A DNA stretch of 23,872 bases from positions 1 through 23,872 of the IMG/VR virus record IMGVR_UViG_3300028837_003289; one strand, 5' to 3'. Under the pieces are notes generated by a model. That model did not search any database and was not told the DNA's origin. It saw only the letters and a list, made by a program, of their open reading frames with translations. Shown one piece after another: positions 5,945-13,372 of this stretch (within the stretch, counting starts at the first letter, position 1; each line of letters starts with the position of its first letter). This DNA comes from a virus. Position numbers and translations under genes: made by a program.

Positions 5945-7495
5945 TTAACCCCCTCCTATCGCCCTTAAATATTCACTTTCCAGAGAACTCCCCTCGTCTA
6001 ATCTATTACTGATATGTTCTAAATATCTGTTATATTCAGTATTATCAGCAATCCTCGAATTAATTATTATTATACTTTCCATATTATTAAGTATACCTAC
6101 GGTATTGATTCTAATCGCCTGGAATTGTCCCGCCAAAAGCCCAGCTGTTTCTTCTGTTATGCCCGCAATTGCTCCCTTCAAGCCTACTCTTCTTATTTCT
6201 TCTAATTCTATGCCCGCCGCCTCTAAGACTGCTTCCATAGTTTTCCATTGTGTTGCTGCTGCCTCAACCACATTCTGATATGTCCCCGTTAAAGCCCGTA
6301 TCTCCTGGGCCGTCAATCCACCTTCGTATAGAATAGCAAACTGATTATACCAACTCTGGATATATTTGGTGATAATAGCCTCTTTGAAAGCACCGATTAT
6401 CGCCCTTCGCATCATATCGTTAAAGGTATCGGTAAATACTTCAGCAGATGTTAACCCCTGATGAAAACCATCGGCGATAGAATCAGCAATCGTTTCTTCT
6501 GTTATATCTGCAATAGATTTCATTGCTTCTTCGGCTTGTTCTATTATTTCCTCGATTGTTTCTGCTTCTCCAATTTCTATGCCCGCTGCTTCTAAGACTG
6601 CCAATACCGCTTGCCATTGTATTTCTGCCAGTTGAAGTGTTAATAGGTATTTATTTGCCAATTCTTGTATTTCTTCAGCTGTTAATCCGCCCTCTGATAA
6701 TCGTGCAAAATATCTGTACCATTTCTGAAGATAGTCTGTAAGTATAGTCCTTTTAAATGCATCCAGTATTGCCTTTTTCATCATTTCATTAAAAGTGTCA
6801 GCGAAAACTTGAGCAGAATCTAACCCTTGTGCAAATCCTTCGGCAATAGCTTCAGCAATTGCTGAAGCGGTGGTCCCTGTAAGAATTTGGTTATATTGAT
6901 CATTTAGGTTAGCTATTTCTGCATTGATATCTTGTATAGTTGATAACCATTGTTCTATCTTTGCCTGGTCAGTTTCGCTCCAGGTAAACCAGAGGAATTG
7001 TGCGTAAGCTTCTTGTTCGGCTTCAATCATTTCATTATATACGGTAATTTGTTCATTAAGTAAATCAATCATATTCTGTATTGCTTCGGGCTTTGCAGTT
7101 CCTATGGCTTGGCTTAATATATTTTGTTGTTCCTGTAATTCAAGCGTGATTTCGTGCAATTCTTCTTCGATTTCCTCGACATCAGAATGATGGACGGTAA
7201 ATAGATTGAAGATAGCACCTATGCCGCTTATTATTCCACCTATAATTCCGAAAATATTGCCTGTCGCAAATCCAAATGTTATTTGACCGATTGAATCTAC
7301 CAGATTGGCTATATTATTTATCATAGAGGAAAGTTCTGTGTCAAATTCACCGACTACATTAGCTAAATTATGTAAGAGGGCAACTGTTTTATCAATCTCG
7401 TTTCTTGTGTTTTCCCATATTTGCTTTTGCGAGTCAGCAATTTTTTCATTAAGTAAAATTATGACATCGGCATACTCGGAATATTTTAATTTCAT
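5945..7495 (-). CDS. Tape-measure protein, C-terminal part in a shifted frame
   Basis: 516 residues from an ATG at 7495, but the frame is open up to 7750 and upstream codons read as the same lysine/glutamate-rich coiled coil (HKRTAELLSLTDIKYERDRL), with no ATG, GTG or TTG. It is therefore the end of the tape-measure gene at 7686-10121, joined by a +1 shift within 7689-7750. It has a glycine-rich hydrophobic segment (about 74-99, with GIIGGIISGIGAIF) that could enter a membrane during DNA delivery. A tandem duplication follows (about 211-308 and 337-432). The C-terminus holds an ITEETAGLLAGQFQAI region typical, from memory, of tape-measure ends. Together the two parts would give about 1390 residues, which suggests a tail of roughly 200 nm by the usual rule for tape measures. 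Confidence 0.8.
   Translation of the reverse strand: MKLKYSEYADVIILLNEKIADSQKQIWENTRNEIDKTVALLHNLANVVGEFDTELSSMINNIANLVDSIGQITFGFATGNIFGIIGGIISGIGAIFNLFTVHHSDVEEIEEELHEITLELQEQQNILSQAIGTAKPEAIQNMIDLLNEQITVYNEMIEAEQEAYAQFLWFTWSETDQAKIEQWLSTIQDINAEIANLNDQYNQILTGTTASAIAEAIAEGFAQGLDSAQVFADTFNEMMKKAILDAFKRTILTDYLQKWYRYFARLSEGGLTAEEIQELANKYLLTLQLAEIQWQAVLAVLEAAGIEIGEAETIEEIIEQAEEAMKSIADITEETIADSIADGFHQGLTSAEVFTDTFNDMMRRAIIGAFKEAIITKYIQSWYNQFAILYEGGLTAQEIRALTGTYQNVVEAAATQWKTMEAVLEAAGIELEEIRRVGLKGAIAGITEETAGLLAGQFQAIRINTVGILNNMESIIIINSRIADNTEYNRYLEHISNRLDEGSSLESEYLRAIGGG
6199..6865 (-). repeat. Tandem protein-level duplication in the tape-measure C-terminal part
   Basis: Two copies of a unit of about 97 residues (6865-6571 and 6487-6199) share GF-QGL-SA-VF-DTFN-MM-(K/R)-AI, then GGLTA-EI and (A/M)-VLEAAGIE. 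They are separated by about 28 residues. The DNA copies have diverged, so the duplication is old. Such duplications change tail length in tape-measure genes. Confidence 0.8.
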
Positions 7496-7685
7496 TTCTT
7501 CCAGGAATTTGATATACCCTTCTAATTCTTGATTATTTAATCTTTCTCCATATTCTGCTATCTTATCATTTATTTCTTGTCTTGCTTCACCGAATTTAAC
7601 TTCTGCTATTAATTGCTTTTCTATAATTTTTAATCTATCTCTCTCATATTTGATGTCTGTTAGCGATAATAATTCAGCGGTTCTT

Positions 7686-10121
7686 TTATGAATCGAAACA
7701 TTTATCGTATTTTTCGTTGATCTCCAATATATTTTTGTTATGCTTTTCCACTAGTTCTAAATATTCATCAGAGCCTTCTTTATATTTTTCGATTATAGTC
7801 CTGAATCTGTCCTCTTCTCCTTTGAGTTCCTTTTCCCTTGCCTCGGTAATATAATCGAAATATTCTTCTTCGGCTTTTTTCCTTTTATCTATTATCTCCT
7901 TATTGTATTCGGCTATATTAAGCATGATCTCTTTGGTTAATTCGGCAACGTCTCCATATTTCACCAGCATATCAGACAAAAATTTATCATAGTTTTTAGC
8001 ATCTTTAGCCAATTGTATATTATGTTCTTCTACGTATTCTTCCCCGAATTGGGCTACAATTCTCCAGTAAGATTTATATTGATCCGCCATATATGTCAAT
8101 CTTTCTTTTACGGCTTCGATTTCTGCATCGGTAATAGCAGGAACGATCGCGGGTTCCACTCCGGGAGGTTCCCCTTTGGGTTTGGGAGGAGTTATAATTG
8201 GCTTTTCTCTTAATTCTTTTAATTTCTCTAAAGTCTCCATCAAGGTATTTATCCTGATTGTCGACTCATCCAATTCAAGATTTAATTCGTGTTCCTTTAT
8301 GGTCACTTTCCCAGTTGCAATATCTAATTCTTCTAATGCCTCTTGATAAACTTCACTTGCGTTCATCGCTGCAGTGAATATTTCTTCCCTTAATCTATCT
8401 TGTTTGGCAGTGGTATCTATTCCCATTTGCATATCTTTCTGGATATCGCGTAACCTTTCACCAAGGTTCCTGACGACTATTCCCGCCTTACCTGATCCTG
8501 TAACAATATCATCTATCTGTTTGGTGAAATCATCGAAGGGATATTCCCTCATTGCGAGATAAAATTCCTCAATAAGAAGAGGTCCTCCCCTCTCAATTTC
8601 TTTATACCAGAAGTCTATTTCTTCCTCTAACCTTTCTAATTCTTTGCTGCCCTCATCCTCACTTCTCTTGAATCTTGCTATCTCTATTTCCGTTCGCTTT
8701 TTTTCGGCTTCCGCTATGGCCAATTTCGATTCTATAATCTTGATATCTAATTCCAAAGAACCCCTTTTAGCTTCAGTCAATATATCGAAGTCTCCCGCGA
8801 GATCTCTGGCAGCTCTTCCGAGATCGGGAAGTAGTATCATCAGGGATTTTTCGGCTGCCCTTAAATTGAATGTTTCTTCTTTGGTTAATTCTGTCTTGCT
8901 TCTTAATTCTTCTATAATAATGATTAACTCATCGATCCTTCTCTTCTTCCTTTGCAATGTATCAGCCAAATCACCATAAGCCCTTGCCATCCTTGAAAAT
9001 TCATCTGTAGCCCCGCTCATCGATATATTGATTTCCCTGGCCAGATCATTCATAAATCCGAGTATGCTGTCCCCCATCGGTTTTAATTTTGCCATTATCT
9101 TATTTTTTAGGATCGCCATCTGATTATCGGTAGTTTCCATCATGATTTCGAAGGCTTCCCCAGTAGCACCCAATGAATTTCCTATCTTATTTAAGGTTTT
9201 ATTAAATCCTTCGCCTTCATCTGTCATGATTGCAAGCAGACCGATAAGTCCCCGGACATTGGGGAATAATCTCATTAGAGCACCTTCATTGCCTTTTGTT
9301 GCTTCTATTATCTCCCTTAGAATCTGTTTAAAACCTTTTGATTTTAGAGCACTTATATCAAATTCAATTCCTAATTCCCTCGCTGCATCTGCTGCATCAC
9401 CCGTTCCTTTGGAAACACGCAACATGGCAGTTACTATTCCCCTAATACCGGTAGAGACAATATGGGGTTGTATTTTTTTCACTGCTTCGGCATATATCGC
9501 GGCAAGTTCATTAAATTCCAATCCAGCCTGAGCGGCCAGTCCGGTTACCATAGATATGGTCGGTCCGAGTTCTTCCATTTTCACCTTACCAAGTTTAACT
9601 ATGGTAAATAATTTATCGGAGATTTCTGCAGCTGTTCCGGCAGCTTTCCCGTAAGCATTCATTACATAGGTCAGGGCATCGGCAGCGGTAAACGTATCGG
9701 TAACGGTAGCGACGGCGAGCTCGGCAGAGGTTCGCAGTATCTTCATAGCCTCTGCCCCATCGTAACCAGCAGAAACTATCTGATAAAGTGCTTTCGAAAG
9801 TTTCTGAGCATTGTCCGGTACGGTCTTTGACATATCAATTATCTCTTTTGATATGCCCTTAAAATTATTCTGCACCGCTTTGGAGATAGTCTGTACTTCC
9901 TTCATTGCAGATTCAAAATTTCTGGAGAAATTATAAATCTGTTTGGTTATCTTCGTAAAGACTAAGGTAGCTCCAATGGCCAGGCCGGCAAAGACGTCCA
10001 TTCCGGTTATACTGCGGGTCAAGCCACGCAATATCCCTTTTGCCTGGACCGCGCCTGTCTGCAATCCTGTATTATCGATTCGAGTTTTCCAATAAAGTGA
10101 TCCGCCGGTTTCTAAAGCCAT
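7686..10121 (-). CDS. Tape-measure protein, N-terminal part
   Basis: 811 residues of the protein that sets tail length and later leaves with the DNA. Residues about 70-330 form the TP901-type tape-measure core: the FESAMKEVQTISKAVQNNFK segment, a SAGYDGAEAMK turn, then ADALTYVMNAYG and SMVTGLAAQAGLEFNELAA, followed by the GEAFEIMMETTDNQMAILKN end of that domain. Long coiled coils follow, and a proline-rich linker (PPKPKGEPPGVEPAIVP) lies near 650. The start is well supported by AAAGGTGG upstream. The frame stops at TAA (7686-7688) in the middle of a coiled coil after NEKYDK, and the natural continuation is found in the +1 frame. A one-base insertion, sequencing error or programmed shift are the options. 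Confidence 0.9.
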   Translation of the reverse strand: MALETGGSLYWKTRIDNTGLQTGAVQAKGILRGLTRSITGMDVFAGLAIGATLVFTKITKQIYNFSRNFESAMKEVQTISKAVQNNFKGISKEIIDMSKTVPDNAQKLSKALYQIVSAGYDGAEAMKILRTSAELAVATVTDTFTAADALTYVMNAYGKAAGTAAEISDKLFTIVKLGKVKMEELGPTISMVTGLAAQAGLEFNELAAIYAEAVKKIQPHIVSTGIRGIVTAMLRVSKGTGDAADAARELGIEFDISALKSKGFKQILREIIEATKGNEGALMRLFPNVRGLIGLLAIMTDEGEGFNKTLNKIGNSLGATGEAFEIMMETTDNQMAILKNKIMAKLKPMGDSILGFMNDLAREINISMSGATDEFSRMARAYGDLADTLQRKKRRIDELIIIIEELRSKTELTKEETFNLRAAEKSLMILLPDLGRAARDLAGDFDILTEAKRGSLELDIKIIESKLAIAEAEKKRTEIEIARFKRSEDEGSKELERLEEEIDFWYKEIERGGPLLIEEFYLAMREYPFDDFTKQIDDIVTGSGKAGIVVRNLGERLRDIQKDMQMGIDTTAKQDRLREEIFTAAMNASEVYQEALEELDIATGKVTIKEHELNLELDESTIRINTLMETLEKLKELREKPIITPPKPKGEPPGVEPAIVPAITDAEIEAVKERLTYMADQYKSYWRIVAQFGEEYVEEHNIQLAKDAKNYDKFLSDMLVKYGDVAELTKEIMLNIAEYNKEIIDKRKKAEEEYFDYITEAREKELKGEEDRFRTIIEKYKEGSDEYLELVEKHNKNILEINEKYDKCFDS

Positions 10122-10122
10122 T

Positions 10123-11313
10123 TTATTCCACCTTTAATAACCTTTTTCTGCACTTTTCGGTTGCAAGAAAAATATCCCAACGTATAGGCAGCCTATTATT
10201 ATTTAATCCGATCCCCATATTCATATATTCCCCTGCTTTTTCATAGTTCTTTTTCTCGAATTCATAAATGGCTAGCCAGTTCAAAATCTCCGGTAAAACT
10301 ATTTTTGAATTATTGATCAATAATCGTTCATATAAACTTCCCTTTGTTTTGCAAATGTCAAGTGCTGTTTCAAAATATCTTTTTGCCTTTTCGTTATCAT
10401 TCCCGGTCCAGTAATTTCCCAGCATCAGATATATTTGAGAGATCCTGCTCGAATAATGACAGGCCTCCTTTTCTATCCTTTCCGCACTTTCTATGTCATC
10501 TTTGGCCAGATATGATCCCACCAATTTTACAAAAACTTCAAGAAAGGCATTCCAGCCCTCGTTATAATCTTCTTTTCTCATCTCCTTAATCCATATCTCG
10601 CCATGTTTAATTGTATTTTTGAAATCATGGATCACATAATAAGTTTTGACTAAATGAGTTAAATTATGTAGGTTATCCGGATGTTCCTCAAACTCTTTTT
10701 GGAGCATTGGCAAACTACGCGCCATCTTATTATCTAACAGTTTTTCGCCCTTTTCCCCCTGAAATATATATCCGTAATGGTTAAAGATTATATGGGGGGC
10801 AAAAAGATAAGGAGCTTGCAGAATTGGCTTGTTATGGACGGCCTGCTCGAAATGGAGATCCTTTTCATTTTTGAATATTCTCGGTTGCAGCATTTCCGAA
10901 TATTGTTTTAGATCTTTAGTATAATAATTGTATAAATTCACAAATACAGTTGGTTCCTTATATGCCGGGTTCAGAATTATATCCTCTAACAGATATAGAC
11001 ATCCATGACGTAATTCTTCATCTGCATCCATATACATAATTTTATCCCCGGTAGCTTTTCTGATACCATGATTGCGGGCTTTGCTGAAATCCCAGGGGAT
11101 AAATTCTTTTTTATATATCTTGTTGGTAAATTTTTTGGCAATGTTTATCGTCCTGTCTGTCGATCCAGTATCCACTATAATCAATTCAGTAAGTGGTTCT
11201 AATGTTTTATCATCTTTCATCTGAATAATAGGCAAAAAGGAATCCAAACATCTTTGCAGATTTGCCTCCTCATTTTTTACTATCATGCATATTGATAATC
11301 TTGGTTTTTTCAT
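10123..11313 (-). CDS. GT2 glycosyltransferase with TPR-like C-terminus, inside tail module
   Basis: A 396-residue enzyme. The start at 11313 (MKKPRLSICMIVKNEE) is chosen because AAAGGAGAG lies just upstream and it overlaps the previous stop as ATGA; a longer frame exists without a ribosome site. The N-terminal GT-A domain has the nucleotide-binding DTGSTD at 48-53, WDFSKARNHG at about 74-83 and DADE at 96-99, the metal-binding DxD equivalent. The last 200 residues are helical repeats of TPR type. This architecture occurs in glycosyltransferases that modify proteins or peptides as well as lipids. It stands directly before the tape measure and behind two unusual genes, which suggests sugar transfer to a tail protein. 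Modification of host surface glycan is the alternative. Donor and acceptor are unknown. Confidence 0.85.
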   Translation of the reverse strand: MKKPRLSICMIVKNEEANLQRCLDSFLPIIQMKDDKTLEPLTELIIVDTGSTDRTINIAKKFTNKIYKKEFIPWDFSKARNHGIRKATGDKIMYMDADEELRHGCLYLLEDIILNPAYKEPTVFVNLYNYYTKDLKQYSEMLQPRIFKNEKDLHFEQAVHNKPILQAPYLFAPHIIFNHYGYIFQGEKGEKLLDNKMARSLPMLQKEFEEHPDNLHNLTHLVKTYYVIHDFKNTIKHGEIWIKEMRKEDYNEGWNAFLEVFVKLVGSYLAKDDIESAERIEKEACHYSSRISQIYLMLGNYWTGNDNEKAKRYFETALDICKTKGSLYERLLINNSKIVLPEILNWLAIYEFEKKNYEKAGEYMNMGIGLNNNRLPIRWDIFLATEKCRKRLLKVE

Positions 11314-11657
11314 TTTCTCTCCTTTAAACAGCTTATGGGATTGACACCCCATTTCCCTTTTATATCCGGTTTATAAGGTCCGGCCTCACAAATGATCCTT
11401 GCTTTTATTCCTCTTATTCCCTTTCCGTAATCGAGATTGATAAAGACATCCCTACAGGCATCCCCTACAAATTCGATTTTTGTTATTTCCCATTTTTTTA
11501 GGTTCTTTAATTCAAACCAATCCTCCAACCGCCGGGCATTGTTTTTGCGGAAAGCCCCTCTCCAGGTCGATTGAGTATATTTCGCCATTTTCACCCAATC
11601 TTTCTTTTTCCATGCAGTCAGGAATCTTCCCACTATCCTTTTTATTTCTTTATTCAT
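11310..11657 (-). CDS. NTF2/SnoaL-like small protein
   Basis: 115 residues. The N-terminal helix and turn (VGRFLTAWKKKDWVKMAKYT) and the following curved-sheet pattern (KKWEITKIEFVGDACRDVFI, GIKARIICEAGPY) are typical of the NTF2-like cone fold, a general ligand-binding or scaffold fold. No catalytic residues can be assigned. The start follows GGGAGGAATTT. It ends in an ATGA overlap with the GT2 gene, so the two are probably translated together. Its place between a peptidase and a glycosyltransferase within the tail genes is unusual. It might be a binding partner or specificity subunit for either enzyme; this is inference from order only. Confidence 0.6.
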   Translation of the reverse strand: MNKEIKRIVGRFLTAWKKKDWVKMAKYTQSTWRGAFRKNNARRLEDWFELKNLKKWEITKIEFVGDACRDVFINLDYGKGIRGIKARIICEAGPYKPDIKGKWGVNPISCLKERK

Positions 11658-11670
11658 AAATTCCTCCCTT

Positions 11671-12033
11671 TTATTGGTTTATTTTAATAAATGAAGTCTC
11701 CCTTTCAAATTTATCTAATTTCGCCCTTATTCCACGTGACGGATCATAATATTTATTATTATTCCAGATACAAAAATGTTTATTCTTGTATCTGGAATAA
11801 TGAATAGTGACTATACAGAGTTTCGGTTTATTATTGTTTTTTATCCTGACAGCTTTATCACTACAGGATATTCCTATCTTTTGTAGAGCATGATGCAATG
11901 TTTTTGTGCCCGTTTTGCCCCTTGAATTAAATAATTTTATCGATTCTTCAAGCGATATTCCGGCAATCATTGCCACGCATGTCTGGCCACACAGATTTGA
12001 GTTGTTGGGTTGTTTGACTAAGTTAATTATCAC
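11671..12033 (-). CDS. Papain-like (C39-type) cysteine peptidase
   Basis: A compact 120-residue domain with the features of C39-like papain-fold peptidases: the oxyanion glutamine Q8, the catalytic cysteine C15 in NLCGQTCVAMIAG, the catalytic histidine H86 in NKHFCIW and D97 in YYDPSRG. There is no signal peptide, so it acts in the cytoplasm or in the assembling tail. The start is GTG and overlaps the stop of the frameshifted chaperone extension as GTGA, which places it in the tail operon. C39-type enzymes trim leader peptides or act as amidases or deubiquitinase-like enzymes; here a tail protein could be the target. The codons around H86 lie in the loop of a perfect 16-bp inverted repeat, which is very unusual for coding DNA. 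Confidence 0.75.
   Translation of the reverse strand: MIINLVKQPNNSNLCGQTCVAMIAGISLEESIKLFNSRGKTGTKTLHHALQKIGISCSDKAVRIKNNNKPKLCIVTIHYSRYKNKHFCIWNNNKYYDPSRGIRAKLDKFERETSFIKINQ
11758..11801. repeat. Perfect 16-bp inverted repeat with 12-base loop in the peptidase gene
   Basis: The arms 11758-11773 (ATTATTCCAGATACAA) and 11786-11801 (TTGTATCTGGAATAAT) are exact reverse complements with a 12-base spacer. The repeat lies within coding sequence, and the spacer includes the codon of the proposed catalytic histidine (11776-11778). In mRNA it forms a strong hairpin; in DNA it could form a cruciform or bind a dimeric protein. No T-run follows, so it is not a classical terminator. Confidence 0.9.
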
Positions 12034-12263
12034 AACAAACCTCTTAATTCGTTAACGTCTTTAATCTCCATATCACTTATTTCTTTTCTTCTTTGTTTTT
12101 TGGGATCATAACTAGGAATACTACTCATCAGCATCGCCAGGTTAGTATATGAGTAATTCCATAGGATATCCCTCATGGACATCCGGGGAAAATAATGCAT
12201 CAATCCGCCGATTATTCGCCAGGGGTTACCTTTTTCTTGGTCTGTAGAAGGTTCATCCCCTTT
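12030..12263 (-). CDS. Tail assembly chaperone extension (T part of a G-T type -1 frameshift)
   Basis: The -1 frame behind the chaperone reads DEPSTDQEKGNPWRIIGGLM and onward to a TGA at 12030-12032. It contains FPRMSMRDILWNYSYTNLAM and PSYDPKKQ, the usual pattern of the T-domain in phage tail assembly chaperones. A canonical slip site, A AAG GGG, lies in the correct frame at 12263-12257. Slippage there would join residue 172 of the shorter protein to 75 residues of this part, giving about 247 residues. There is an ATG at 12200, but it lacks a good ribosome site and would remove the conserved GNPW start. In lambda the rare long form binds the tape measure while the tail is built; the same job is expected here. 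The stop overlaps the GTG of the peptidase. Confidence 0.85.
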   Translation of the reverse strand, partial: KGDEPSTDQEKGNPWRIIGGLMHYFPRMSMRDILWNYSYTNLAMLMSSIPSYDPKKQRRKEISDMEIKDVNELRGLL

Positions 12264-12772
12264 ATCGAAACTAAAGACGCCAAAAAAGGGTTTACATCCA
12301 TTTGTTGAACTATTAAGGTCATCAGCTTCAACCCCTCCTTCGCGGTCAGGTTTTCATTCAGAAATCTAATCAGACTTTGTGGTGGCTCTCTCTCGCTGTT
12401 GACAATTCCATATGCAATCATCTTGATCAGTTTGTCTTTATTCTCGATTATATTCTTCGCCCCCAGATCCAAAAGATTAATTTCCTTATTCTCGTCTTTC
12501 ATAGCCCCTACCAATTCATCAGTATTTAAATCCAATAAGATTTCACTTATTTTTAATAGGGTCCCCATTTTAATGGGATAGATAACGAATTTTCTTTCAG
12601 AGGGAATTAAATGATATTCATGAAGTATATTTTTCTTCTGGATCTTGATAGTAAAATCGACTCCCTTTTCGAGAATTGAATCTACAGCGTCTTGGCGGAT
12701 CTGATTATTTTCATTTTCACTCGGGGCCCCGAGCTTATCCTTGATTACCTTTTTTTTATTTTTTTTCGGCAT
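12212..12772 (-). CDS. Tail assembly chaperone (G-like short form)
   Basis: 186 residues in the standard place between the major tail protein and the tape measure. The N-terminus is lysine-rich (MPKKNKKKVIKDK), then a helical domain with IYPIKMGTLLKISEILLDL, then ENLTAKEGLKLMTLIVQQMD and NPFLASLVSIKGMN, a pattern seen in this family. Ribosome site AAAGGGAAAAT precedes the ATG. Most ribosomes would end at TAA 12212-12214 and make this short form. A fraction should slip at 12257-12263 into the -1 frame and make the long form. Together they keep the tape measure soluble while tube subunits add. Confidence 0.85.
   Translation of the reverse strand: MPKKNKKKVIKDKLGAPSENENNQIRQDAVDSILEKGVDFTIKIQKKNILHEYHLIPSERKFVIYPIKMGTLLKISEILLDLNTDELVGAMKDENKEINLLDLGAKNIIENKDKLIKMIAYGIVNSEREPPQSLIRFLNENLTAKEGLKLMTLIVQQMDVNPFLASLVSIKGMNLLQTKKKVTPGE
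12257..12263 (-). promoter_or_regulatory. Programmed -1 frameshift site A AAG GGG
   Basis: The heptamer AAAGGGG sits in the zero frame as A AAG GGG, matching X XXY YYZ. The -1 frame is open around it and through the whole T-domain. Two other in-frame heptamers lie slightly upstream, T TTT TTG at 12287-12281 and C CCT TTT at 12290-12284. AAAGGGG is preferred because it gives an acidic linker leading into GNPW. Confidence 0.75.
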
Positions 12773-12794
12773 ATTTTCCCTTTCTTAAATCATG

Positions 12795-12827
12795 CCCGCC
12801 CCCCAATTTTTTATAGTGAAGGACGGG
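12795..12827 (-). other. GC-rich hairpin after the major tail gene
   Basis: On the minus strand CCCGTCC (12827-12821) can pair with GGGCGGG (12801-12795), seven pairs with one G-T, around a 19-base loop. It stands out in AT-rich sequence and lies between the major tail stop and the chaperone ribosome site. No T-run follows, so it is more likely to protect the abundant major tail message from 3' decay or to lower downstream expression than to stop transcription. Confidence 0.5.
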
Positions 12828-12835
12828 AATAATTA

Positions 12836-13351
12836 TTATTCTGCTACTTGTGTAATCACTATTGGAGAAATCGCACCTGAAGAAGCTGGCATTAGCACAT
12901 CACAAGAAAAAGTTATCTGGCCTGATTCCGTTTTAGTAAACCGCAAATCTCCTCCACTATGGACAGATGCCCTGGGAATTGCTATTTTCAACTTGATACC
13001 ACTAATGGCTTTAGATATTGCTTCTATACAGCTTTCCTTTATAACGATGGCGGTTACAGATGCACTCCATACTGTTCCGGCAACAGTTCCACCAAAAGCC
13101 TCTATTAATACACCAGTGCCCATATCTCTTGTAGCAAATTCGATAGTCTTTTTGCTTGTTCCTAAAATTTGGACGTCTGGAATATCCGAATCTTCTATAA
13201 ACAAGTCTGTCACTCCAGGTGGTTCTATGATAAGATGGGCACTATCGGGAACGATAGCACCTATAGTTGTCAGAGTATCACCCATCTCATATGTTCCTCC
13301 TATAGCTCCAATTCTAATACTTGTTAATCCTATTAATCTTATCTTACTCAT
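12836..13351 (-). CDS. Major tail (tube) protein
   Basis: A 171-residue beta-rich protein of the size and place expected for the siphovirus tail tube subunit: behind the tail-terminator-like gene and before the chaperone pair. It is rich in I, T, G, S and A, with strands such as TVWSASVTAIVIKE and SGQITFSCDVLMPAS. The translation start has the GAGGTGAAAATATA leader shared exactly with the major capsid and decoration-like genes, a sign of high expression. Many copies would stack as hexameric rings. The family is assigned by position and composition, since no short diagnostic motif is visible. Confidence 0.75.
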   Translation of the reverse strand: MSKIRLIGLTSIRIGAIGGTYEMGDTLTTIGAIVPDSAHLIIEPPGVTDLFIEDSDIPDVQILGTSKKTIEFATRDMGTGVLIEAFGGTVAGTVWSASVTAIVIKESCIEAISKAISGIKLKIAIPRASVHSGGDLRFTKTESGQITFSCDVLMPASSGAISPIVITQVAE

Positions 13352-13365
13352 TATATTTTCACCTC
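13349..13365 (-). promoter_or_regulatory. Shared strong translation start, major tail gene
   Basis: GAGGTGAAAATATAATG is identical at this gene and at the major capsid and decoration-like genes (15924-15940, 16579-16595). Other genes have varied ribosome sites. Strong purine-rich site and AT-rich spacer suit high-level translation. Confidence 0.8.
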
Positions 13366-13372
13366 GTTTAAT

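Noticed and set aside
12030-12200. Separate small gene from ATG 12200
   Set aside because: It lacks a good ribosome site and would cut off the conserved GNPWRIIGG start; the -1 frameshift explains the frame better.
12230-12236. GAAAAAG as the frameshift site
   Set aside because: It is close to A AAA AAG but the first base is G, so the P-site tRNA would mispair. The upstream A AAG GGG is canonical and gives a better linker.
13351-13365. TATAAT in the GAAAATATAATG leaders as a promoter -10
   Set aside because: The match is created by spacer plus start codon. No -35 at the right distance is shared by the three copies, and the start would fall inside the gene.
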